DNA from: Paraglomus occultum
Taxonomy: Eukaryota > Glomeromycota > Glomeromycetes > Paraglomerales > Paraglomeraceae
Assembly (NCBI GenBank): GCA_910592205.1
Contig: CAJVPJ010000883.1
Span: 1-15,131 of the forward strand
Direction of reading: 5' to 3'
Length of the DNA stretch: 15,131 nucleotides
The position numbers and the translations under genes were made by a program. Every line of letters begins with the position of its first letter. Position 1 is the stretch's first letter. Shown here in pieces: positions 1 to 11,048 of the stretch. The notes under the pieces are model-generated. The model saw only the letters and a list, made by a program, of their open reading frames with translations, did no database searches and was not told the DNA's origin.

Positions 1-2178
1 ATGAAGCGGTGTCAGAGGGATTGCCGCGTTGTATATTAGTATTTGCGCTTTGGTTGTGTGATGGAGAGAAGCATCAGAAGTACTGTACATACGAGTGGAC
101 ACGTATTCGTCATGTTAGATGACGAAATATGACATACTTGTCTCACTTGATATTATTAATTGCTCTTGCACGTAACCATATAAGTACAATGTGTGTTACT
201 TATGCAACTATTGAATGGGGTATTTCATGAGGAAAAGATTAAGGTAGAGGTTTAGGACTAATGTAATTGATCATTAGGTTAATGATTCTCTATCTACATA
301 ATATTTTTAGAATATGATTAAAACATCAAGAAAAAGCCTGCGCTGGATTGAACCTAGGGCAGACAAAATAAACCTGAATATAGTGTATGTCTACATGCTT
401 TTATGTAATATCTAACAGAAACTTTATCTATAGTAATAGAAATGGGTCATTGATAGGATTAGCATAAGCAAGCCATTTTCCAGTTCAATAATTATCTAAG
501 TTCAAGGCAAAAAACATGAACACTTATACAGACCGTCCTGGGAAATTCTGTTAGTTGGTGCATCAATTTATTTATTTCAATGTGGCATCCTTGCATGTGT
601 GTTGACCCAAGCAGAATGTATAACGCATACTTACTATCAATATCATTTAAAGAGAATATTTCAACAACAGCCGTAAGGCTTACAAATACCTTTCTTTGCG
701 TGGTATAACACCAACTCTCTGATGACGTCTAGAGTGACTCACGTTGCTTGCGAATCTTGGTTCAAGAAGTGTTGGCCTGTTGGTACTAATAATAAGAAAT
801 GAGTAACAAAAGAGCAAAAGAAGAATATTCACAACAATAGACGCAACTCCGGCATGTATAGTATTGTTAATAGTAACAAATTGTGTCAAGACCGCAGTAC
901 TATTACTATATAAATGATTAATATTCTCGATAAATTAGAACCTCTGTAATAGTAACATAGACCGTTACAATCAGCTCGTCTGTATTATAACTTTGAGACT
1001 AAGTATGAAACTGTCATTGGTCCATATCAAATATTAGATATGTACAAATTGCCGACCGTGTCAAAGGCTCTACATATCTGTTCTTACTAAGACCCCTAAA
1101 ATTTATATTCTCGTTATTATATATAAAGGCGTCTTTCCTTTAACTTATATTTTTAACACTATGTCTTAATATGACCTTTATTTAATTATGCGTATTAATG
1201 ATGGATCAAATATGATTCGTAGATCGATGCGATGTTGTAACTAGCAAAAGCAGTTTCGATGCAAAAAGACAAAAGATAGATATTTCATACTATTATTATT
1301 GCAGCCATTATTGATAGAGATAGACATGAGATGCGTCAAAAATCTGATTACACTGTTTGTATTACCATTACCATTATTATAGAGATTGTGAAAGTTGCGA
1401 TTCTTCCTGCAGAGGTGACATAATAATCTATTTATATTGTGATCGAAAAAGTGATGAAATTACGCACACGTTCAATGACATATATGTTACTTGTTCCTTA
1501 ATGTTTTACTCATAACTCTCCGCGTTGAACAAACCAAAATGTGGCGCTTCCCCACCCCGTGTTTAACACTTGGACATCAAGTGAGCAGTGAACTTTGTTC
1601 TTAGTGCTCTTTCCAGGACTATAAAACACATAACGTGCGATGTCATATTTAATAGTTCACCAATTTTCCACAGCAACAATCAACGATTGTCCCTACCCGG
1701 GCGAGTGGATCTACTTTTGGTTGTTGATATTTGTTGCAAAGATGCGGACGCATTTTGATTGACATATTTCCAGCAAAGGGGCTAAGAATAATTATGGCTC
1801 ATGTAACAGTCTATGATTCAAAAAGAATGATGAGCACGCCGTATCCATTTGGCGGTGTTAGACTTTCATGGTATACCAAGTTAACATGTATTAGGAACTG
1901 ACAAACGTAAAGTACGAAATTAAGTGTCTCAATCAGAGGGTTTTATGACCTTATCAAAACATGCACCAGTTTTAAGGACACCTGAATCAAAAAAAGGAAT
2001 ACAATAATCGAACGACTCGTGAATAGGCAATGAACGTAGCCAGTTTCGCTATTGTCATGTTTAAACCAAAGAATTGTTGTTGTTCGCACCTAAGTTAGTT
2101 TGATTGAGAACGCAATTCCATATATATGACCAACGTAGACGTGATAGTTTTCATGCAAATGAAAGTTTGGATCGATAG
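1..2178. other. Gene-free stretch, nothing recognised
   Basis: Both strands were read for conserved protein motifs, tRNA-like T-loops and repeats. Only short open stretches interrupted by stops are visible, the longest methionine-started one being 69 codons (680-889, minus) with one hydrophobic run and no family resemblance. A plus-strand open stretch around 1730-1900 also resembles no family I know. The base composition is AT-rich. I see no coding or RNA feature I can support. Confidence 0.6.
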
Positions 2179-2656
<478 letters not shown>

Positions 2657-2942
2657 ATTTTTTAAGAGTTATGGGTTCGATAGATTGGATGGTCAATTGG
2701 TGATCTAACGAGGGTAGCCGCCATCTTTGGAATTGGTAAAATTGCCGCCATGGTAACGACCGACCGGTGTATTATTTACGTGAGGAAGTGTGATAATTGG
2801 TGTCGTAGTGAAATAGTTGTTCACCATGAAGTGTATTTCAATGCTGGCGACTTTCAGGCCCGAGGTAGCTACAGCCAGTCCATCCGGAGAGTCTCTTGAG
2901 AAAACCGTCGACTTCAACGAAAAGCCATCCAAGTTTAATAAT

Positions 2943-3190
2943 CACATGATCGCCATACCAGATCATTCTGAACATGTGGTTGGCTAAAAATAATTGACGC
3001 TTATGGAGAACAAGCTTGACTTTCTTGCGCTTAATCTTATTTGGAGTGGTATAAGTCTTCTTCTTCTTAACATTTCTTTGCGCTACCGAGAAGACGAGGA
3101 GCTAAATGAAGCGTCGAATTTTTTTCAATGTCGTATTCGGTAAGTGTTCGATCCTCTATTAGCGGTTTGCGTGAATAAATTTTGGCCAAT
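2943..3190 (-). pseudogene. Ubiquitin-40S ribosomal protein eS31 (S27a) pseudogene
   Basis: Intact genes of this type make ubiquitin fused to ribosomal protein eS31, later cleaved after the Gly-Gly. Read from about 3190 downward, one frame gives NWPKFIHA. After an apparent 2-nt loss another frame gives KPLIEDRTLTEYDIEKNS then TLHLAPRLLGSAKK. This aligns with ubiquitin's KQLEDGRTLSDYNIQKES, TLHLVLRLRGG and the start of the tail. A further shift and a TAA break it near 3068. The next frame then reads KKKKTYTTPNKIKRKKVKLV, the eS31 signature basic tail. The part with the first zinc-finger cysteines is absent. FLANH and YGDH (2991-2943) may be remnants of the FMANH and YCGKC segment. The processing Gly-Gly is reduced to LG. 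Several indels make this a pseudogene. The amino-terminal half of ubiquitin is not recognisable. Confidence 0.85.
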
Positions 3191-3854
3191 TCTTTATTTC
3201 ACCTCTGGCTTCGTCATGTTGTAGCAAAATATCGTAGCTTGGAAATAAAGTCTATCGTATTATTCAATCAATTCAGAGTAAATTGATGCTCGTTTATTGA
3301 TAAGATAAGGAGGGTATCGATGTTAAGTCTATACTATGCTGCTTATATATCTTTTCGGACTACAAATTGGTTTATTTTTAGCATCGCAATCTGCATTATT
3401 GTCTAATTACTAATTTCCTGCTATACGTACTGCAGTCGTGCAAATACGTCATCGTTAGTCAGCTCCTATACAATCACATTGATGTTTTGTTTGCTGTGAT
3501 TAGATATTTCGAACAGTCAACAAAAAAAATTGTTATTGCATATAAAAATTAAACTGTGCAATACTTTTGTCCCTTAACATAAAAAGTGTGATCAACGTCA
3601 ACAAAGCCCTGACTGTACTACCAGGTAACTGTATGCAGATGTGGGTAAATAAACAGTCACATGCATATTAAATACTGAAATAGCAATAGAAACTATTGTA
3701 TAGTGATAAATGTAACCACGTGACAACGAATCTACTGAATCTGTGATATTGCCATATGATTGATGGTATTGTATGCTTCATCTGCAAGATTACTAATATA
3801 TGCGTATAATACACCATTTTAAAGCTTGAAAGCAGTATATTTTATTACTATAAA
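3191..3854. other. Gene-free stretch; possible Tc1 end sequence inside
   Basis: No coding exon is recognised on either strand. At about 3553-3575 the sequence ACTGTGCAATACTTTTGTCC resembles terminal inverted repeats of Tc1/mariner elements, which often start near CACTGTGCAAAAGT. It lies about 280 nt beyond the stop of the transposase relic, the expected side for the 3' end of that element. I could not find a matching inverted copy on the other side of the relic, so this remains a weak assignment. Confidence 0.35.
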
Positions 3855-4239
3855 TTAATAGGATATTCGTTCACCCATTTTTTCCAATAACATCTCTACA
3901 ACGTCGCTTTATTGAATTGACCAAATTGATTAGAAGGCTATCCGGGACATTATTCCACTCTTCGACCAAATACTTCTCTAATTCACTGAGATTTTGAGGC
4001 TTACGTTTTTCCACATTTCTTTTAACAACTGCCCAGAGGTTTTCAATGGAATTTAAATCTGGACTGTTGGAGGGCCAGTCCATTACTGTAGGAACATTTT
4101 TCTGAAGAAATTCCTTAGCAATGCGACTAGTATGCTTAGGATCGTTGTCTTACTGTCCATGACCAGTATATATTATAAATATATCTGGCAAACTTTTTTT
4201 TAAACAACGCATTAACGTTAATGGTAGTGTAGTACTGTA
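3855..4239 (-). pseudogene. Tc1/mariner DD34E transposase, 5'-truncated relic
   Basis: This is the carboxy-terminal part of a DDE transposase (DDE_3 type), the enzyme that cuts and inserts Tc1-like elements. Reading from 4239 downward, the frame includes LMRCLKKSLPDIFI, then a TAA stop at 4152-4150 just before DNDPKHTSRIAKEFLQKN. It continues with DWPSNSPDLNSIENLW. From the first Asp of DNDPKHT to the Glu of IENLW there are 34 intervening residues, the DD34E spacing of the Tc1 group. At the end, one extra T near 3870 makes a premature stop after GKNG; ignoring it, the frame would run GERISY then TAA at 3857-3855. The amino-terminal DNA-binding domain and first catalytic Asp are missing. The element is therefore dead, although two thirds of the remaining frame is still well preserved. 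Confidence 0.93.
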
Positions 4240-4513
4240 AAAGTAAATAAAAAACACCGTAATTTATTATGTTTGATAATTTAACAAAAAAGTTTCCGTA
4301 TCGTATAAATTTGTCAATTTATTACCCAAATATGTGCCTTAGTAAAATTTTATTTTTATCTAAATGTAAGACAAAAACTTGATATTTTTAATTACAATTG
4401 ATAGTAGTTTATTTGGTCCAAATTTCAGAATATTTTCGTTATTGCTTGCTGAGTAATTTAAATTTGGTCTCATTTTTATTATTATTGATTGTTGTATACT
4501 TTTGGTAGGTTAG

Positions 4514-4552
4514 CTGTAAACGCGGGCGAGTACGTCAACGTACGGTTTACAG
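4514..4552. repeat. Nested hairpin (8-bp outer and 6-bp inner stem)
   Basis: The outer arms CTGTAAAC (4514-4521) and GTTTACAG (4545-4552) are exact reverse complements. Inside them GTACGT (4530-4535) and ACGTAC (4538-4543) form a second exact stem with a 2-nt loop. Eight unpaired bases, GCGGGCGA, sit on one side and a single G on the other. It is more GC-rich than the surrounding AT-rich sequence. The function is unknown. It could be an end fragment of a small transposon or a structured RNA element. Confidence 0.6.
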
Positions 4553-4812
4553 TTGCTCATGGAAGAAATTTTTTTTAAAGAATTTTTTATAACCGAGGAT
4601 GTCCTACACAGCAAGTACATGTTAAAGAAAACTCAAGCAATGAAGAGGAGGCTGCTATTCGAGTTTTATATGATATGATATAACTTATAACGAAGGGACT
4701 ACAGACAGTAGTTCACTGTATATGCAAAAGTATTAAAAGAAAATGATAGATTTAGAGGATATTAAATCTATATCGTAAATTTGCTTTGGGATTATTTCTG
4801 TAAAAAAAGTCA

Positions 4813-4829
4813 GATTCCACTATGGAATC
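4813..4829. repeat. Short perfect hairpin, 7-bp stem and 3-nt loop
   Basis: GATTCCA (4813-4819) and TGGAATC (4823-4829) are exact reverse complements around CTA. There is no adjacent gene or T-run to suggest a job. It may be chance. Confidence 0.35.
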
Positions 4830-6074
4830 AAAGCATCACAGCGCTATTTTAAAAAGTTCAAAAAAATTTCTTACAAAATTTAATAATAATAAGAACAAAG
4901 TAAAAACTACATAATTTATGGTGTACCAGAAAACTTGAAGAAATATAAGACTTTCTCAACAGCTTGTTGCCCCGATCAAATTTGGAAATTAATGCCATAA
5001 ATAGGTGGGGGCATCGACTAAATTGGTAATTGTTACTTTTCACACGATTGACCCTGACTGATTTGCTTGAATGCGTCACACAAAACCTAAACACAATCAT
5101 ATAAAAGTCTTTTTTCTTTTTTCAAAAAATTTTCTTGCCGCGTACCATACAAATGACAATGTATTTTGAAGCTAATTTATTACAATTTTCGAAAAAATAA
5201 CAATAGAATTTTATACATGGTTCTTATATAGCCGTACAGGCAGTAATAGTATTTAAATCACAGTTTGATAATACAATAAGATGCATAAGTAATTGACCAC
5301 CCGTAATTTGAAAGAGAAATAACAGATGTTTTGAAATTTTACTGCATACACATATATCACAAACACTAGCTACCTGCAAATTGATTGAACTCTCCAGCAA
5401 AATTTTCAGGCACCAAATATTTTAACCTCCGGACGTGTCATAATGCGCAATATTTGTCATAAAATTCAAAAATTCATATCCCAACACTTTCAAACCAAAT
5501 AAATTTTTTATTTTGTTCTCCTGCAATTTAGTATACATTAGTATAATTTTTGAACGAAGTGCTGTGCGATGACTATTGCAAAACATCAAATTATTGTAAG
5601 ACATGATGATTAATACGTGTTTCTTATTGCCAAGTATAATAATAATTTTCTTCTAATTTAGCCAAGGTAAAAGAGTACGTAAAGATACATTTGACAAGAA
5701 AAAATTATGCAAATCGTTTAGGGACATGCAGAGATGCAAATATTTGAAGTTTATGTCGAATAGGCAACAAGGAATTTAAATGTTTCAGTATTAGTATTAG
5801 GGCGTTTCAACATATAAATGTTTGAATATAAATTTCATATATAAAATTGCACACGCAATAATAAAAAGTTTACTATAAAAATAATTATACCGGAGTTTAT
5901 GAGCTGTATTAGTATCCAACTGTACGTACTGTAGCTTTAACTTTGGACCGTACAACATTATCACGTGGGATAAAATTATTAATTGATTTACGCGATCATC
6001 ACAACCAATCAGTTATAGATGCAGCGAAAAATTCTCCACAGTAACCGCTCGCTCTCTTGAACTAATCGGAAAAA

Positions 6075-9000
6075 ATGGATTACCATTCGATATACCAATT
6101 ATTTACGGCAACTTATCATTCTGATCCTAACATCCAAAAACAAGCTGAATTGCAGCTAAAAAGAGTGAGAATCGGAGAACTTGTGGGTACCGCAATAACT
6201 GCCAATTCGCGAATATTGACTAGGAGAACTTTATCTAGGTTGAGGGTATACCAGGCTTTATTTCGACCTGTTTACAAATTATTGGGTCACAAGAGAGTGA
6301 AACTGGTACAAGGCAGGCTGGTATGTTATATCATGGACTAATGGAGATCTAAACTTATACGTTTGATTGACAAATCAACAAATGTCATTTAGCCGCTATA
6401 TATTTGAAAAATCGTATCCGCAATTCATGGGACATGGATGAGGAGAATAAGAAAGCAGTACCAATCTCGGACGATGACCGGAGGGGCGTTAAACAAAATA
6501 TTCTCAACGTGCTCTTAAATACCCCAAATAATGTGAGGTACAAATGTTTATGTATATCAAGCAATTTTTGTAAACAGTATAATATAACTTGTTCTAAATT
6601 TATATTCGTATAGGATTCAATTGCTAGATTGTCTGAACCGCGTTTTGGCCAGAGATCATCCAAAGAATTGGCCTGATTATTTGTCGCAGGTGCAAATGAT
6701 GCTCACATCGAATGATCCCAGCACAGTTTACATTGGTTGTTTGGCTTTACTAGAAGTTGTTAAAATTTATCAGTAAGTTGTTATAATAAATTTACGTTTA
6801 TCAGAGTAAGAAAAATAACTAATATGTTTACAGATGGAAATCAGAAGAGTTTCGAGGTCCTTTACGAGAAATTATCCGAACTGCATTTCCGGTAATTCTA
6901 CAAGTTGCGCTAAGGATACAGAACGAAGATAGTCTTGATGCCGCAGAGCTCATGAGGATAATACTTAAAACGTATTCATCGGCAGTCCACGTAAGTAACA
7001 TATCATTGATATGCCAAGTTTACTGTAAGCTGCTTTATTTCGACTAATACTTGTATACCTCGACTTCGAAAAGTACGAACTTGTAAAAGATCTTCAAGAC
7101 AATTCATCATTAGTCCACTGGGGAACGCTTTTTCTTAACATAGTTGCTAAGCCTAGCCCAGAATCAACACTTCCTGCTGATCCTGCGGAACGGGAAAAAT
7201 TTGGCTGGATGCGTCCTAAAAAATGGGCATATAATATTCTAAATCGTTTGTTTAGCAGATATGGCAATCCAGCACAACTTCCTCGTTCGGCCTGGGATTT
7301 GTACAAAATATTTGCCGAAAATTTCATTGAGAATTTTGCACCACAGATCCTAAGACAATACTTACATCAAACGGAGTTATGGATAAAAAAAGAACAATGG
7401 TTGAGCAAGAGAGCGTTGTTCTCCTTGGCTGATTTATATAAGGATGCGTGAGTATAACGTGAAGTTTGATTAACTAGTGCATTTGATGATAGCTAGCATT
7501 GAAACGGAAATTTTTCATAACCGACAACAGAATTTTTCACAAGAAGACATGGCAGATTTTAAAACCTTACAGTGGCGAGCTAGTTTCTCATTTCATTTTC
7601 CCGCAACTCTGCTTTACTACTGAAGACAATGAGCTATGGTTGGAGGATCCCATTGAATATATACATAAAAAGGTTGATCCGCTCGAAGACTTTACATCAC
7701 CGGTGAATGCTGCTACCACATTCTTGATGGAGCTGACACGACACCGTCGGAAGCACGTACTTAATGGGATTCTAGGATTTATTAATTCCATACTCAAGAC
7801 CTATCAAGAAGCCCCGTCAAATGAGAAGAAACCAGGAGAAAAAGATGGTGCATTGAGAATGATGGGATGCTTGGCCGATCAAATTTTAAGGAAAAAAAGT
7901 AACGTTGCTCATTTAATGGAAGGAGTTTTCGTCGAGCATGTATTTCCGGAATTCAAGAGTCAGCATCCATTCTTGAGGGCAAGGGTAAGTCGTTGCAGGT
8001 TGTATGACAGAAGGACAGCGATCATTGTGAAAACGTGAACATGTGAAGTACTTACTTTACGGATCTACGGATAGGCATGTGACATGTTAGTGAAATTCTC
8101 TGAATTGAATTTTCAAGACCAGCAAAATCTTGCAGCTGCTTTCCAAGGGATTACCGACTGTATGAGGGACACGGAACTACCTGTGAAAGTACAAGCTGCT
8201 TTGGCTTTGCAAAGTATGATACGACATGACGTTGGTGCGTTATAAATATCTGAATATACTTCCTAGTTCGTCTTGTAATTTTACAAAATAATTGATTATC
8301 TTTGTTCTTCTATATACTCTTGAAGTTAGGACAGCGCTTTCACCGAATCTGCCCGTGGTTATGCAAGGCAAAGCAATAACCGTCGTTGATGATGAACGTT
8401 GATTTCTAAATCCTGTAGTTAGCTAAATGCTTTTCATTTACTATTCAACAGAATTAATCAACCTCACAAATCAAGCTGATATCGACATTCTTACTACTGT
8501 AATGGAGGAATTCGTTGAAGTGTTCTCAAAAGAACTGAGCCCTTTCGCGATTCAATTATGCGAGCAATTGGTACTAACTGTCGATGACCTTACTTGATTT
8601 GTTTCTATTGCATATCGGCAATTGCTGAATATTTTTTTCTCTCTTCGTAGCGTGATGCATATTTGCGAATTGTCCAGTCGATTCCTGAAGATCGTGATGA
8701 AGAGTTTTTAAATTCTCTTAGTATTGATGATAAGACTATGGCAGCGAATGGTGTGCTTAAGACTTTGTCTGGTATGATCGTAAACTTGGAAATTTCCCCG
8801 GAAACTTTCGCTCAGATGGAAGTAACCTTACTTCCAGTAATTACGTATACTCTACAGAATAATATTGTCGGTAAATGTGGTTGAAATGACCTCATATTTT
8901 GATGTCCATTAGCCTTGCACTAGTGAAGTTCTAATTTGCTTAACGAGCTATCAACATATGCTAGATTTGTATGATGATGTGTTTGAGATTATCGATTACT

Positions 9001-10734
9001 GCACTTTCACGACAAAGAAAGTGTCACCGGCTATGTGGACCGTGTTTGATTTAGTATACAATTCTGTTAAAGATGCTGGAATAGATTACATCGAAGGTAA
9101 TTCTTTCTCATAAAATTATGCATTCGACATGCAATGGATGTGGATAGTATAACGTTGAATACTGATTGTGGACTCGCCATTTCTCCAGACATTGTGCCTT
9201 CGTTGGATAATTATATATCATATGGCAAAGATGTATTGTTAGAAAATCAAAACATACAGGCCATGATGATGGATATCATTGATACGGTGTGTATTACTGT
9301 TATGAAATGTTTCATAATACAATGTAATATTAATAATCGAACTCATATGCATAATATGCAGATAATGAAGCATGATCGGTTGGAGGAAAAGGACCGTGTG
9401 GCTGGTTGTAAATTAATGGAATCCGTTCTGCTGAATTGCAGAGGTCAAGTAGACCAGGTAAAATTTAATACCAATCGAGTTGCCATACGTCTAATCGAGT
9501 CGTTATAAGATTTGGTTGAAATGAATACTAATGCACTTTTTGTTACGACAGTACGTAAGGCCGTTTATGGACCTTGCCTTCATGTACTTCGCCAAAGTAC
9601 AAGAAGTGCGCAGTACAGCATTCAAACTTTATCTTCTTGAAGTTGTAGGTTTCAATTATTTTTCTAATGTAATCCTGTCGAATTAGCGTCATTTATTTAG
9701 CATTCTAATTTATTATCTTTTGGTTTACTCTACCAACAAGATAATCAATGCTTTGTATTATAACCCGCTACATACGCTTGTCATTCTTGAGGAATACCAA
9801 ACAACACAGGCCTTTTTCACGATTTGGTTCCAAAGCCTAGACACATTCAATCGTGTCCATGATAAGAAACTCACCATTGTAGCATTATGCGCACTAGTAG
9901 AATTGCCTCCAGAACAACTGCCACAGGCAGTGCAAGTGGGTTGGTCACAAATATTACAGGCGATGTTAACTATACTAAAAGGATTGCCCAAGGCTGAACA
10001 AAGTAAGAACTGTTTGTTTATGATAATTTGCAGGGAACACGAAAGAATCTAAATTTGTCTAATTTCGTAGATCGAGAACGCATTCGAAAAATATATGAAG
10101 AAGGCATTGATAGTGATGATGATGAGTCTCAACGATTCAGGGCTTTTGGCGGTGATGAGGAAGCCGATGATGACTTTGCTACAGAAAATGGTGTGTGTTA
10201 ATTGAAAACCATTTAGTATATAAATTTGTCTAATGTTTCCTGCTGATCTTGTAGCTGATGATGAGGATGTACTTGACCAAGACACTGAGTACTTGGAGAT
10301 GTTAGCGCAAGAGGTAATGTTATCTATGCTTAACGTTTTGCGTTGCGACCCATATTTAGCTCTATTCTTTATATTATTTGTTTAGGCAGCAAGAGCTGCA
10401 GCGGAAGAAACGGATGACGATGAAGATGACATTAAGGAAGAGGTCGTGTTCGAATCTCCCCTTGACGATATTGATGCATACATCAAATTCCAGGAGACGC
10501 TAGTTGGTAAGTGTTCCTTACATGTAATTACGTAAATAATCTAATTAGCCTAATAATTCTTGGATGTCCCCCGTTTTTGTAGGGTTACAACAACGAAATC
10601 CATTATCGTATCAGCTACTTACTAGGGACTTGACTTCCGAAGATCAGGAAGTGATAAAATCGTTATTTGCCACCGCTGACGAGCATCGCGAACATGCGAA
10701 AACAGTAGCAACGAAGGAGAATGGAGATATTTGA
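6075..10734 (+). CDS. IPO7/NMD5: Importin-7/8 family nuclear transport receptor (Nmd5/Sxm1-like), 20 exons
   Basis: A karyopherin-beta that carries cargo through the nuclear pore in a RanGTP-dependent way. Exons: 6075-6164, 6239-6320, 6393-6537, 6614-6772, 6834-6990, 7074-7447, 7531-7984, 8075-8234, 8326-8367, 8452-8570, 8651-8870, 8965-9096, 9189-9286, 9362-9457, 9552-9644, 9741-10002, 10071-10190, 10255-10313, 10386-10506, 10583-10734. They sum to 3135 nt, 1044 residues, matching the family length of about 1040. The amino end (QLFTATYHSDPN, AELQLKR, PGFISTCLQII, AAIYLKNRIRNSW) is the importin-beta N-terminal domain. HEAT-type helices follow, with landmarks KKWAYNILNRLFSRYG, ELWLEDPIEYI, KKDGAL-like EKDGALRMMG and VMEEFVEVFSKELSP. 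An acidic stretch lies at about residues 900-985. The end, RNPLSYQLLTRDLTSEDQ then ADEHREHAK, matches the importin-7 tail. The start is the first ATG with A at -3. Exact edges of exons 5, 8, 9 and 15 rest on unusual splice sites. Confidence 0.96.
8368..8451 (+). other. GC-AG intron in the importin gene (intron 9)
   Basis: The exon before ends ATGCAAG and the intron begins GCAAAG, not GT. It ends TTCAACAG, with a CTAAAT branch-like site upstream. Only this boundary joins PNLPVVMQ to ELINLTNQADID, a continuous match to the importin-7 family, and keeps the frame. No GT nearby gives the same result. Confidence 0.85.
9287..9361 (+). other. 75-nt in-frame intron without stop codons (importin intron 13)
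   Basis: The donor is GTGTGT and the acceptor ATATGCAG. Length is a multiple of three and all codons are sense, so unspliced RNA would add 25 residues (rich in Cys, Ile, Asn and His) between MMMDIIDT and IMKHDRLEEKDRVAG. The insertion breaks a region that is continuous in importin-7 relatives, so I call it an intron. Confidence 0.8.
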
Positions 10735-11048
10735 GATAGATTATGCATGTAACCTGTTTGTTTATACCATGTATATATACTGTCCTTACGTTTTAATTTA
10801 TGTGGTCCGTAGATGTATCAATATTGTAAGGGTTTGAATTTGTTGGTATTTTTACAGAACCAGGATCAGTTTTTGCAGCCTTCATTGCGCGTTCAATTGT
10901 AATTTGTCTTGGCACTACAATCTGATCCTGAATAAGATTGTAGAGGACAGTTGCAGAAGTATCAGTCGATTAAAACATAACACTCTAGTAACACAGTTAC
11001 TGTTACGTCTCGCGTCAACTGCTTAATTTCTCTGTGTAACCGTGACGT
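10735..11048 (+). other. Intergenic: importin 3' UTR and promoter region of next gene
   Basis: These 314 bases lie between two plus-strand genes. No AATAAA is visible after the importin stop; TATATATAC and TTTTAATTT tracts are the only AT-rich candidates for 3'-end signals. An exact 9-bp inverted repeat, CAGGATCAG (10861-10869) and CTGATCCTG (10922-10930), sits in the middle with a 52-nt spacer and could be a regulatory site or chance. No coding sequence is seen. Confidence 0.55.

Larger units (their letters stand above)
4240..6074. other. Strongly AT-rich gene-free stretch and importin upstream region
   Basis: Long A/T runs dominate and no exon of a known family is visible. Small open stretches (for example 4858-5100 and 5422-5604 on the minus strand, 4559-4675 on the plus strand) have no recognisable motif. 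Two hairpins occur at 4514-4552 and 4813-4829. The last few hundred bases before 6075 must contain the importin promoter and 5' UTR, but I can point to no defined element beyond a run of A directly before the start codon. Confidence 0.55.

Noticed and set aside
330-365. tRNA-like T-loop (GGTTCAATCC on the minus strand)
   Set aside because: The T-stem does not pair properly and no D-arm, anticodon arm or acceptor stem is found around it.
680-889. 69-codon minus-strand frame with a hydrophobic segment
   Set aside because: It has no family resemblance, and several frames of this length are expected by chance over both strands of 15 kb.
2705-2932. 75-codon minus-strand open frame
   Set aside because: No recognisable domain. 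It lies between two pseudogenes, overlaps no homologous segment that I can see, and is short enough to be chance.
9134-9188. In-frame ATG and open codons before 9189 as importin exon
   Set aside because: The TCTCCAG acceptor at 9188 joins the GIDYIE end to DIVPSLDNYI, matching the family. The earlier codons are intron sequence.
10445-10460. GTTCGAATC resembling a tRNA T-loop
   Set aside because: It lies inside importin exon 19 in the coding frame and has no other tRNA arms.
10828-10858. Tiny intron in the 5' UTR of the fusion gene (GTAAGG to TTTACAG)
   Set aside because: It would be about 30 nt, well below the 61-106 nt range seen here, and there is no branch site.
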